The translations under genes and the position numbers were made by a program. Below are positions 1-7,063 of a DNA stretch of 33,312 bases, piece by piece. A model generated the notes under the pieces. The model was not told the DNA's origin and did not search any database. It worked only from the letters and a program-made list of their open reading frames with translations. The first letter of the stretch is position 1. Every line of letters starts with the position of its first letter. The DNA comes from Mesorhizobium sp. (GTDB lineage Bacteria; Pseudomonadota; Alphaproteobacteria; Rhizobiales; Rhizobiaceae): the NCBI RefSeq assembly GCF_017306585.1, contig NZ_JAFKIC010000165.1, positions 1-33,312 of the forward strand, read 5' to 3'.

Positions 1-650
1 GTCGGGCCCGCCGTGTCGCCGGGATTGCGGATGACGTCGTTGACGCGGCCGGGCGAGGGCGCCGCCAGCGTGCGCTTGGACAGCCGCCACTCGGCCTGCT
101 CCAGCGCGGCCTGCGCCTGCTTGACCTGGTTGTCGGCGGCCTTGATCGTCTCGGGGCGCGCCGGCAGGCCGCCGACGGCGAGATTGGCCTCAGCCTGTCC
201 GACCTGGGCATTTGCCGTCTCCAGCGTCGCCGAGGCGGTGTCGTAGTCGGCCTGCGTTCCGGTACCGCGCTTGAACAGGTCGGCGGCACGGTCGTATTTG
301 CGCTTGGCGTCGTCGGCCTGCGCCTTGGCCATGTCGACCTGCGCTTTCAGGGCGGCGATTTCCTCCGGCCGCTTGCCGACCTGAAGGTCCGCCAGCTGCG
401 CCTGCGCCTGGGCGAGGCTTGCCTGCGCCTGCGCCACCGCGATCCTGGCATCGGCGCTTTCCAGCGTCACCACCGTGGTGCCGGGCGTGACGCGATCGCC
501 GCGCTTGACGGTGACCGTCTCGACCTGCGCCACCTCGATCGGCGCCAGCAGCACATAATCGCCCTCGACATAGCCGACGGCGAGGGGAGCGGCGGGGGCG
601 CAGGCGCCAAAAAGCTGGGCGGCAAGCGGCAGGGAGCAGAGGAAACTCAT
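1..650 (-). CDS. HlyD-family periplasmic adaptor (YbhG-like), C-terminus beyond window
   Basis: Membrane-fusion/adaptor subunit that would link an inner-membrane exporter to the outer envelope. The reading frame opens at the ATG at 650 and stays open to the window edge (about 216 codons), so the C-terminus is missing. A short hydrophobic N-terminus ending in FGAC could be a lipobox or a weak signal peptide. A biotinyl/lipoyl-like half domain follows (VKRGDRVTPGTTVVTLES). Next is a long Ala/Gln-rich alpha-helical hairpin with a K/R-P-E-E-I repeat feature as in YbhG, then the return strand (RTLAAPSPGRVNDV). The ATG overlaps the stop of the upstream TetR gene by ATGA, so the two are translationally coupled. 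TetR(DUF1956)-HlyD is the order of the E. coli cecR-ybhG operon, where YbhFSR ABC genes follow. The same is expected just left of the window (inference). Confidence 0.85.
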   Translation of the reverse strand, partial: MSFLCSLPLAAQLFGACAPAAPLAVGYVEGDYVLLAPIEVAQVETVTVKRGDRVTPGTTVVTLESADARIAVAQAQASLAQAQAQLADLQVGKRPEEIAALKAQVDMAKAQADDAKRKYDRAADLFKRGTGTQADYDTASATLETANAQVGQAEANLAVGGLPARPETIKAADNQVKQAQAALEQAEWRLSKRTLAAPSPGRVNDVIRNPGDTAGP

Positions 651-1372
651 GATTTCGATCCAATCCGGGGGTTTGACCCTGTCCGGGAGGCCAATATGGC
701 GCTGAGATTGTCCGATGTGACCGCCACCACCTTGGCGGCCTCGGCGGTGCCGATGTCGTGCCAGCCCATGCGGCGCATCACCGCCTCGCGGCCGATGCGG
801 AAATAGATGACCTGGCCAATCAGCGTGAACACGGTGAGCCGGGTGCGTTCGCTCTCGGCCGGCTCGCCGGTCGCCTGTTCCCAGATCATGCACAGCCGGC
901 GATGCGTCGGCTCGAAGACGCCGGAATAGATGCGGTCGAGCGCGGCCGTCGGATGCGACAGCTCGCGCAGCACGAATTGCACGATCTCGCCGGCCTGCGG
1001 CTGCGCCACGATGAAGCCTACCATCCGCTCCAGCGCCGCGAAGAGCTGCGCGCGGGCCGTCTCCGCATCGCTTGCCGGCCCGGCCTGCCCGGCGCCGAGT
1101 GCCTGGTTGCCGCCCAGTGCCTGGCCGGCAACCGTCTGTATGGTCTCGACGATGTAGTCGGCCGCCGCAGCGCGCAGGCCTTCCTTGCCGCCGAAATGAT
1201 AGGCGATCGAGCCGATATTGGCCTGCGCCTCGGCGGCGATCTCGCGCGTCGAGGTGCCGTCGAAACCCTGCCGTCCGAACAGCTTCAGCGCCGCCCGCAC
1301 CAGCGCTGCACGCGTCAGATCCGCAGGCGACGGCTCGCGGCGGGGGCTTTTGGCATCAGGAGGGTTGATCAT
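647..1372 (-). CDS. TetR/AcrR regulator, CecR/CerR-like (DUF1956 C-terminal domain)
   Basis: Transcriptional repressor of about 241 residues. The N-terminal TetR helix-turn-helix is clear (RAALKLFGRQGFDGTSTREIAAEAQANIGSIAYHFGGKEGL split over residues ~20-60). The C-terminal ligand domain, with VGFIVAQPQAGEIVQFVLREL and HRRLCMIWEQATGE, resembles the CecR/CerR C-terminal family. I chose the ATG at 1372. A longer in-frame ATG at 1408 exists, but it would place the start inside a 30-bp perfect palindrome (1378-1407) that looks like the autoregulatory operator. The gene overlaps the following HlyD adaptor by 4 bp, so it probably heads an efflux operon and represses it. The inducer cannot be deduced. 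Confidence 0.88.
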   Translation of the reverse strand: MINPPDAKSPRREPSPADLTRAALVRAALKLFGRQGFDGTSTREIAAEAQANIGSIAYHFGGKEGLRAAAADYIVETIQTVAGQALGGNQALGAGQAGPASDAETARAQLFAALERMVGFIVAQPQAGEIVQFVLRELSHPTAALDRIYSGVFEPTHRRLCMIWEQATGEPAESERTRLTVFTLIGQVIYFRIGREAVMRRMGWHDIGTAEAAKVVAVTSDNLSAILASRTGSNPRIGSKS

Positions 1373-1377
1373 GCCAA

Positions 1378-1407
1378 TGACTTTAATCAATCGATTGATT
1401 AAAGTCA
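1378..1407. promoter_or_regulatory. 30-bp perfect palindrome, probable TetR operator
   Basis: The left half reads TGACTTTAATCAATC and the right half is its exact reverse complement, with no spacer. It lies 5 bp upstream of the chosen start of the CecR-like regulator. It is unusually AT-rich for this window and contains the TNATCAATCGATTGATNA-type core expected for TetR dimers. It could also serve the divergent CYTH gene at 1464, although that start is 57 bp away. Confidence 0.75.
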
Positions 1408-1463
1408 ACTTGTGTTCGCGACCGGCTTGCCTTCGCCCGCGGCAACCGCTTTAGTGCGCAGCC

Positions 1464-1937
1464 ATGGGTAAGGAAGTCGAGCGTAAGTTCCTTGTTTCCA
1501 GCACCGCATGGCGGGATCTGGTCGAGGCGGATATCCGCATGATCCAGTTCTATCTCGCCACCGCGCCCGGGCGAACCGTCCGCATCCGCATCAGCGACGG
1601 CGCATCCGCCAGGCTGACGCTCAAATTCGGCAGCAGTGCGCGAGAGCGCGACGAGTTCGAATATCCGATCCCGCTGGACGAGGCCGTGGAGATGCTGGAT
1701 TTCGCCATTGGCCGTGTCATCGAGAAGACACGTCACCATGTTAGGCATCGCGGCTATCTCTATGAAGTCGATGTCTTTGGCGGCGCGCTGGCGGGACTTG
1801 TGGTGGCCGAGCTCGAGACTCCGGATGATGTTCCGGACGAAATGCTGCCTGACTGGCTCGGCCGGGAAGTTACCGGCGAGCAGAAATTCTACAACGCGTC
1901 GCTCGCCCTCGGGGGGATTCCGGAGATCGCCGCATGA
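1464..1937 (+). CDS. CYTH domain protein (triphosphate tunnel metalloenzyme)
   Basis: Single-domain 157-residue CYTH protein. The signature ExExK is present at the extreme N-terminus (E4, E6, K8 in GKEVERKFLV). It is followed by alternating charged beta strands expected for the tunnel (RTVRIRISD, ARLTLKF, RDEFEYPI, YEVDVFGG, VVAELETPDD), ending in VTGEQKFYNASLA. Family members hydrolyse inorganic tripolyphosphate, thiamine triphosphate or, in class IV cyclases, make cAMP. Residues alone do not separate these, but the small size and the CHAD partner favour tripolyphosphate hydrolysis. Its stop overlaps the CHAD gene start by ATGA (1934-1937), so the two proteins are co-translated. In many bacteria the two domains are fused in one chain. 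Confidence 0.9.
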   Translation: MGKEVERKFLVSSTAWRDLVEADIRMIQFYLATAPGRTVRIRISDGASARLTLKFGSSARERDEFEYPIPLDEAVEMLDFAIGRVIEKTRHHVRHRGYLYEVDVFGGALAGLVVAELETPDDVPDEMLPDWLGREVTGEQKFYNASLALGGIPEIAA

Positions 1938-2875
1938 GCTTTCGCATCGATCCGCGCCTGCCGCTGACCGGCGAGGTCAGGCGCATCCTTGCCGAGGAAA
2001 TCGGCAAGGCATTGCTGCATCTGGATGCCGCGCGGACCCGGCCGGACCAGGGGCTGCACAAATGCCGCAAGCGGCTGAAGAGCGCGCGCGCCTTGTTACG
2101 CCTGGTTCATTCCGGGGACGAAACATTCTGCGCTACCGAAAACCAGTGTTATCGCAATGTGGCGGCGCTGCTTGCCGGCCCGCGCGAAGCGACCGCGCTG
2201 ATCGAGACCCTAGACCGGCTCGCAGCGGCTTTTCCCAAGGACAGCGCCGATGGCGGCCTCGATGCTGTGCGCGACCGGCTGATCGCGCGCCAGCATGACC
2301 TGCACGAAGGCGCCGGGCTCCAGGCCGCGATCGGCGCGGCGACCAGCGCCTGCGAAGACGGCATGAAGCGCATCGAAAGCCTGGCCTTGCCCGACCAGCC
2401 GGAGCAGGCGGCGGACGTGCTGGCCGACGGCGCCCGCGCCACCTTGCGGCGGGCCAGGAAAGCGCTCGACAAGGCCGGCTCGCGCGGCGAAGCCGACGAC
2501 TTCCACGATCTGCGCAAGGCGGCCAAGACACATGGCATGCACCTGTCGCTGCTCGGCCGGCTCTGGCCGACGCCGATCAAGGCGCGGCGCAAGGCGGTCG
2601 ACGCGCTGGGCGAGCGGCTCGGCGAGCTGCATGACGTGTTCGTCATGCGTGCACTACTCGAGGCCGACGACGAGCCGCTCGGGCCGCACGAGGATACGAA
2701 GCTTCTGGGCAAGCTGCTGAAGCGTTCGGAAAAGAGCCTGAGGAAAGCTTGTCTTGCCGAGGCCGCGGACCTGTTCGGCGACAGCCCGAAGCATCAGACC
2801 AAGAAGCTCGCCCGCAAGGCGCGCGACGATCTGGCCGGTCCCACCGGCGAAGCCGGCGCGCCCGTTTCCGGCTGA
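1934..2875 (+). CDS. CHAD domain protein
   Basis: A 313-residue conserved histidine alpha-helical domain (CHAD) protein. It is predicted to be cytosolic, all-helical and rich in Arg/Lys/His. Visible CHAD hallmarks are GLHKCRKRLKSARALLRLV near residues 35-55, the second half-repeat DFHDLRKAAKTHGMHLSLLG near residues 190-210, and LGELHDVFVMRALLE. CHAD domains are known to bind inorganic polyphosphate through basic surfaces. The 4-bp overlap with the CYTH gene indicates an operon, and a polyphosphate-related job for the pair is an inference from that. The stop codon abuts the stop of the convergent LytTR gene (TGA then TCA, 2873-2878), leaving no spacer. Confidence 0.9.
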   Translation: MSFRIDPRLPLTGEVRRILAEEIGKALLHLDAARTRPDQGLHKCRKRLKSARALLRLVHSGDETFCATENQCYRNVAALLAGPREATALIETLDRLAAAFPKDSADGGLDAVRDRLIARQHDLHEGAGLQAAIGAATSACEDGMKRIESLALPDQPEQAADVLADGARATLRRARKALDKAGSRGEADDFHDLRKAAKTHGMHLSLLGRLWPTPIKARRKAVDALGERLGELHDVFVMRALLEADDEPLGPHEDTKLLGKLLKRSEKSLRKACLAEAADLFGDSPKHQTKKLARKARDDLAGPTGEAGAPVSG

Positions 2876-3739
2876 TCAGGCAAGCCCGGCCTTGCGCACC
2901 GCGCCGGCATAGGACCGGCTGACCGGAAGCAGGACGTCGTTAGCCAGTTTCAGGAACAGTTTTCCGTCCTTGCGCCGATTGCCGGCGACCGCGTCGAGCG
3001 CCACCCAGTGCGATCGGTGGATCTGCACGCCCTTGACATCGCCGACCTCGCGCAGCGCATCGGCAAACCGCATCAGCACCAGCGCCGACCCCTTGTCGGT
3101 GTGCACGTCGACATAGTGATCCTGCATGGAGAGATAGCGCAGTTTTCCGCGCGCCGCGTGGGGCAGGCGATCGATCAGGGGCGGCCGCGCCGGCTCAGGT
3201 GGCGGTGACGGCTGTGCGGTGGGGACAGGCGGCAGAGCAGCGGTGGCCGGTTCGACCGGCTTCGCGGCCAAGCCTTGAGGGCTCCTGCCGATGGCGACCA
3301 GGAACGAGATGGCGACCGCGATCAGGCCGCAATTGACGAACAGCGCTCCGAGGGCGGCGGCCGACGGAAACGGACCGCCGAACAGCAGGTGATTGAACAG
3401 CACGACGATCGCCGTCACCGGCGCTCCGGCGACCATGCCGGCGACGACGCTGCGCAGCGGGCGGGAGCCCGTGGAGCCAAACACGACGGCGAGCGTCAGC
3501 CGCATCGTGAGATAACCGGCAGTGAAGGTAGCGAAGGCCAATGCCAGCCAGTAGGCGAAGCGGGGCAAGGCATCGAGCTGCTGCAATGTGCCGAAGGGCC
3601 CGGTGAGGCCGAGTATCGCCGATACCGCCAGCAGCGCGCCCCAGAAGCGTGGCGAGAGCAGCAAGGCCTGCATTTCGCGAAGCGTGGAATGCAACAGCGC
3701 GCCGTTCACGTAGCCATTCGTCCCTTGCCGAAGATGCAT
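2876..3739 (-). CDS. Membrane-anchored LytTR-domain transcriptional regulator
   Basis: Protein of about 287 residues with an N-terminal membrane part (hydrophobic segments near residues 31-48, 62-90, 100-120 and 128-150). A proline-rich linker follows (about 160-187, PPVPTAQPSPPPEPARPP). A C-terminal LytTR DNA-binding domain (about 195-285) contains YLSMQDHYVDVHTDKGSALVL and VQIHRSHWVALDAV. There is no receiver domain, so this is the membrane-coupled LytTR type in which the membrane part may sense a signal or a partner. I chose ATG 3739. ATG 3673 is also possible, and longer starts to 4003 would run through the divergent membrane-protein gene and lack family-like sequence. The likely partner or target is that divergent gene at 3831. 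Confidence 0.85.
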   Translation of the reverse strand: MHLRQGTNGYVNGALLHSTLREMQALLLSPRFWGALLAVSAILGLTGPFGTLQQLDALPRFAYWLALAFATFTAGYLTMRLTLAVVFGSTGSRPLRSVVAGMVAGAPVTAIVVLFNHLLFGGPFPSAAALGALFVNCGLIAVAISFLVAIGRSPQGLAAKPVEPATAALPPVPTAQPSPPPEPARPPLIDRLPHAARGKLRYLSMQDHYVDVHTDKGSALVLMRFADALREVGDVKGVQIHRSHWVALDAVAGNRRKDGKLFLKLANDVLLPVSRSYAGAVRKAGLA

Positions 3740-3830
3740 TTGAGGCGCCGCCGCCGGCTCCGCATGGTGTTTGCCAACCGCAGCGATACCGCGCTTGCGG
3801 AACGCCTTCAACCAAAGATGGAGCCACGCA

Positions 3831-4478
3831 ATGTTTGTTCGCCCCCGCATCCAGACTATCCGCCCGGCCCTCGCAAGCAAAGCGATCCCGCTGCTGTTTG
3901 CCGCCGGCCTGTTGCCGTCGCTGGGTGGCACCGCGCAGGCAAAGGACGCTTTCGCCGAGACCGCGGCCCAGATGCCCGGCATGGGCGATATCCTTGCACA
4001 CACCCCGCTATGGGTTTGGCCCTTGATCGCCTATGGCCTGTTCGTCGGCTGGAACCGCACCCGCGACCGCGTCGTCTCGCCTTGGCGCCTGCTGGTCCTG
4101 CCGGTGCTCATTACCGGTCTTGCCTTCCACAATCTCGTCGTCTCCGGCATTTCGGCGGCCGGATTGCTCGGTGTCGCCTGCGGGGCGGTCGCCGGCGCCT
4201 TTGCGGGCGCGGCCATGGCACGGCGCAGGCCGGCAAGGCTGCTGGAGGACGGAAGGCTGGCGCTGCAAGGCGACTGGCTGCCGCTGGCGCTGATCGTCGC
4301 CATCATCGTCTTCCGCTACGCCAGCGGGGTCGCACTGGGGGTCAATCCCGCTTTGGCGCAGACCCCGACCTTCGACCTGCCCAACGCAATCCTGTCGGGC
4401 TTCTTCGCGGCAACGATGATCGCCCGCACAATCGGCACCTTGCCCGTCAATTGGTATCGCCCGGCCTCGGCCCGATAG
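3831..4478 (+). CDS. Multi-pass membrane protein, DUF6622-like
   Basis: A 215-residue integral membrane protein. After an N-terminal hydrophobic stretch (residues 18-37, ending AQA, possibly a signal peptide) comes the motif MGDILAHTPLWVWPLIAYGLFVGWNRTRDR, which I recognise (from memory) as typical of DUF6622-like proteins. Further transmembrane stretches lie near 84-100, 104-128, 150-170 and 185-202. ATG 3831 is preferred because GGAG sits 7 bases upstream; an in-frame ATG at 3771 lacks this. It is divergent from the LytTR regulator (91 bp apart), which suggests regulation by, or sensing through, that protein. Biochemical function is unknown. Confidence 0.78.
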   Translation: MFVRPRIQTIRPALASKAIPLLFAAGLLPSLGGTAQAKDAFAETAAQMPGMGDILAHTPLWVWPLIAYGLFVGWNRTRDRVVSPWRLLVLPVLITGLAFHNLVVSGISAAGLLGVACGAVAGAFAGAAMARRRPARLLEDGRLALQGDWLPLALIVAIIVFRYASGVALGVNPALAQTPTFDLPNAILSGFFAATMIARTIGTLPVNWYRPASAR

Positions 4479-4738
4479 TCGCGCAAGTGCGGCCGTCGGC
4501 AAGATCGACGGCGAGCCGCGCATCAAAATTGCCGTTTGTTGCTTCGTTGGAAATACGGTAATCTCTGTCGCAAGCAAGTTGCTCCTGCGGATCCGCCCCG
4601 TCATCTGACGGCATTCCTTGTCATGGTGCGTCCTATACTGGGTCGATGCCAGCTGGCTGAGCTTCCTGCCGACAGCATCTGCTTGACGTCACGCTTCTTA
4701 TATTTTCCGAACTTGTCGAAACCGGGCTGGAGGGGAAT

Positions 4739-5134
4739 ATGAAACGGATGAACCTGTGCCTTCTCGTGGCGGGTCTTGCCGCCGTCATGCCGGCAGGCGC
4801 GGCCCAGGCCGCAAGCCGGACATGCACGATCTACCAAAACCGGGATTTCGGCGGCTCTCATTGGACGCTGGGGAGCGGCGACGACATGAAAATGATCAAT
4901 CCGCCCGATGTCGGCGTATCGGACGGCATTCATCGCTTCATCTACGATCGGTCATGGAACGACCAGGTCTCATCGTTCAAGGTCGCGCCAGGCTGCACCA
5001 TCACGCTTTGGGAGCATGTGGATCGTGGCGGCCATCATTTTCGCTCCAACAGAAGCTATTCCTATGTCGGCAGCGCCTGGAACGATCGGGCGAGCGAGGC
5101 GGAATGCGATTGCGGCGGCGGCGCCAACTACTGA
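4739..5134 (+). CDS. Secreted beta/gamma-crystallin-like protein
   Basis: A 131-residue protein with a clear signal peptide (MKRMNLCLLVAGLAAVMPAGAAQA, cleavage after about residue 24). One two-motif Greek-key beta/gamma-crystallin domain follows. Each motif shows the Y/W-x-x-x-D-(F/R)-G-G corner (YQNRDFGG, WEHVDRGG). The first calcium-binding signature (N/D-N/D-x-x-S/T-S) is intact as NDQVSS. The second, NDRASE, has Glu in place of the last Ser. Four cysteines remain in the mature part (CTIY, CTIT, CDC), compatible with disulphides in the periplasm. A GGAGGGG Shine-Dalgarno lies just upstream of ATG 4739. It stands alone, with no operon partner. Role unknown; extracytoplasmic Ca2+-binding structural or stress protein is the family expectation. 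Confidence 0.85.
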   Translation: MKRMNLCLLVAGLAAVMPAGAAQAASRTCTIYQNRDFGGSHWTLGSGDDMKMINPPDVGVSDGIHRFIYDRSWNDQVSSFKVAPGCTITLWEHVDRGGHHFRSNRSYSYVGSAWNDRASEAECDCGGGANY

Positions 5135-5217
5135 CGGCGGGTTTCCCAAGGGCTCGACGATCCGCCCGCGATGACGCTGCGCGGGCCGTCGACAGCGCAA
5201 TCAGGGATGTCTGAGGG

Positions 5218-6189
5218 TCAGCGCCGGCGGCCCCCGGAGCGCACGTCCGAGGGCGTGGCGTCGTAGCGGCGGCGGAACGCGCGGTTGAAATACGACAGAT
5301 CGTTGAAGCCGGCCTCGAAGGCGATGGCGGTGATACTGCGCCCGGCGTGGAGCGGATCGGTGAGCATGCGGTGCGCGCGCACCAGCCGCTGGTTCATCAT
5401 AAAGTCGATCAGGGACGCGCCCTCCCTTTCGAACAGCTTGCGCACATAGCGGTCGGACAAGCCGTGGCGCGCGGCCACGTCCTGCGCCGACAGGCCGACA
5501 TGGCCGCCATGGGTGACGATATCGGCCTTGATGGCGCGCAGCCGGGCAACGCCGACGCCGCGCCCGCGCGCGATTTCAGCCGCGTCCCTTGTCGCTCCCA
5601 TGGCCAGGGCGGCAAGGTCGAAAATATGGGTCGAGGCCACGTGCCAGACCTCGGCGGACAGCTCGTCACCGACCTGCTGGATCGACTGGACATAATCGAG
5701 CAGCAGTCGCATCGCCCCGGTTCGCGTCGGCAATGGCCGCATCAAGATCGCGGCTTCATCGCCGATCAGCGGCGACAGCTGCTTGCGCGAGAAACTGATG
5801 TTGACGAAGCGAAAGCCGCCGGGACCGATCAGGTTGAGGCCGACCTCCTCGCCGCTCATCAACAGCGCCTGTCCGTTGTCGACCTCCTCCTCGCGGCCGC
5901 GATGCTTCATCCGGCTGCCGCCATCGAGGGCGGCGAGAAGAACGAGGTCGTCGCTGTCGATCAGCGATGTCGTGTGGTGAACCCGGAACTCCGAGGAATA
6001 GCCGGTCGCGATACCGAGACCCGGCAGCGCGCGCACCTGCATATCGATCAGCGCCGGCGCCAGCGGGTCGAGATCGACCTTCAGGACCGTGCGCCCATAA
6101 ACCTCGCGCGTAATCTCGACGCGATCCCGCTCGGGAAACGTCTCCGTCGTCAATCTGAACGAGGCTGACGGCCCCTTCGTCGCAGTCAT
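5218..6189 (-). CDS. AraC-family transcriptional regulator
   Basis: Regulator of about 323 residues. The N-terminal half looks like an AraC-binding-like (cupin-type) domain (YSSEFRVHHTTSLIDSDDLVLLAALDGGSRMKHRGRE). The C-terminal half carries two helix-turn-helix units: LSAQDVAARHGLSDRYVRKLFE and SITAIAFEAGFNDLSYFNRAFRRRYDATPSDVR, the classic AraC/XylS signature. I prefer ATG 6189, which is preceded by GGGGGTG. An in-frame ATG 12 bases upstream (6201) has no Shine-Dalgarno. No effector gene is directly adjacent on the same strand, so the target and ligand are not evident. The divergent neighbours are the small ORF and lipoprotein at 6362-6861. Confidence 0.9.
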   Translation of the reverse strand: MTATKGPSASFRLTTETFPERDRVEITREVYGRTVLKVDLDPLAPALIDMQVRALPGLGIATGYSSEFRVHHTTSLIDSDDLVLLAALDGGSRMKHRGREEEVDNGQALLMSGEEVGLNLIGPGGFRFVNISFSRKQLSPLIGDEAAILMRPLPTRTGAMRLLLDYVQSIQQVGDELSAEVWHVASTHIFDLAALAMGATRDAAEIARGRGVGVARLRAIKADIVTHGGHVGLSAQDVAARHGLSDRYVRKLFEREGASLIDFMMNQRLVRAHRMLTDPLHAGRSITAIAFEAGFNDLSYFNRAFRRRYDATPSDVRSGGRRR

Positions 6190-6361
6190 CGGCACCCCCA
6201 TGCCAGGAGCGCGGTCATATGCGATGCGGCCCGCAAAACGTCAATACAGGGCCGTTCCGGGCGTTTTGAGGGCCGTTCTGTCCAAGTTGGCTCCCTCCGA
6301 TGCCCCTAGGTTGCGGCGCAGTTGCGATCGGGAGCCGCGGCGGCGGTGATTGAGGGGTTCG

Positions 6362-6508
6362 ATGTTTCGCATGCAATTGCTGGAAGCGCTGTCCGAGCTG
6401 GCTTCGGCCGGCTTCAACGCGCGGGTCTATCTGCTGTCGACCGCATTGGGCCACGCGGCGACGGACAATCACGGCCGCAAGCAACCAGTTCGCAAGGCTC
6501 GACCGTGA
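6362..6508 (+). CDS. Candidate 48-residue small protein, coupled to downstream lipoprotein
   Basis: A short ORF (MFRMQLLEALSELASAGF..., 48 residues) with a good Shine-Dalgarno (GAGGGG, about 4-5 bases upstream of ATG 6362). Its stop TGA overlaps a GTG start for the lipoprotein gene by GTGA (6505-6508). The first half is an amphipathic helix; the C-terminus is basic (RKQPVRKARP). Nothing in it matches a family I know. The spacing and overlap support real translation, but chance cannot be excluded for such a short ORF. Confidence 0.4.
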   Translation: MFRMQLLEALSELASAGFNARVYLLSTALGHAATDNHGRKQPVRKARP

Positions 6509-6861
6509 GAGCCGGCATGCGAACGGCAATCCTCCTGGCGCTGACCATCGCACTGGCAGCCTGCCAGACAGGTCAGGCTGACAAGAACGCATCCCAGGTC
6601 TCAAGCACGACCGGCGGCGAGAAGGTTCGAAACAAACCGACAAAGGAAACGGCCTGCGCCGAAGCCGCCAAAAAAGCGGCGCAGGCGCAGACCAATGCGG
6701 CCCTGCTCGGCGGCGTGCTGTCGATGGCGGGGGGCCTTGGCGGCCTGGCTGGCAATGGTGGGGTCATTGCCGGTCAGGCCGCCTCGATCGGCGGCTCCGT
6801 GCTGCAGTCGCAGGCGGCCGGCAAGGCGCAGGCCGGCGTCGCCGAGACCTGTTATGGCTGA
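6505..6861 (+). CDS. Small lipoprotein of unknown function
   Basis: About 118 residues from GTG 6505, or 114 from ATG 6517. The N-terminus MRTAILLALTIALAAC is a textbook lipoprotein signal: basic, hydrophobic, then lipobox L-A-A-C. The mature part is a polar stretch with TACAEAAKKAAQAQTNAALL-like sequence, then a Gly/Ala-rich segment (GGVLSMAGGLGGLAGNGGVIAG) that may insert in or contact a membrane, and a C-terminal Cys (ETCYG) that could pair with the first mature-domain Cys. The GTG start overlaps the preceding small ORF. No family recognised. Probable outer-membrane or periplasmic lipoprotein. Confidence 0.7.
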   Translation: MRAGMRTAILLALTIALAACQTGQADKNASQVSSTTGGEKVRNKPTKETACAEAAKKAAQAQTNAALLGGVLSMAGGLGGLAGNGGVIAGQAASIGGSVLQSQAAGKAQAGVAETCYG

Positions 6862-7063
6862 CCGTGCGTCGAACGGGACCCTGATCCGGGCTCTCGCGAG
6901 GACGCGTCACCGGCGGAACCCGGCCCCACGGCGCGCCAGGATATGGCGTCACCGCCGTGGCGGGCCGACGATCATGGCCATCTGCCTGCTGGCATCCGGC
7001 TGCGGTTAACCGACCGGCGTGCCGCCGCCGATCATCGGCATTGTCGCCGGACGGCTGGTCCGG

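Noticed and set aside
3740-4003. N-terminal extension of the LytTR gene to ATG 4003
   Set aside because: It would run through the start of the divergent membrane-protein gene and adds no membrane or family-like sequence.
3275-4561. 428-residue plus-strand frame across the LytTR and DUF6622-like genes
   Set aside because: It is highly charged, low complexity, and overlaps two genes with clear family features in other frames.
4683-4704. TTGACG and TATATT as a promoter upstream of the crystallin gene
   Set aside because: The spacing between the two hexamers is only about 10 bp, too short for a sigma70-type promoter.
5347-6168. 273-residue plus-strand frame opposite the AraC gene
   Set aside because: Shadow of the AraC coding region; no motif and no upstream ribosome site.
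6862-7063. Short plus-strand frame after the lipoprotein (ending LLASGCG)
   Set aside because: Arg-rich, no ribosome site, no family feature; treated as intergenic DNA.
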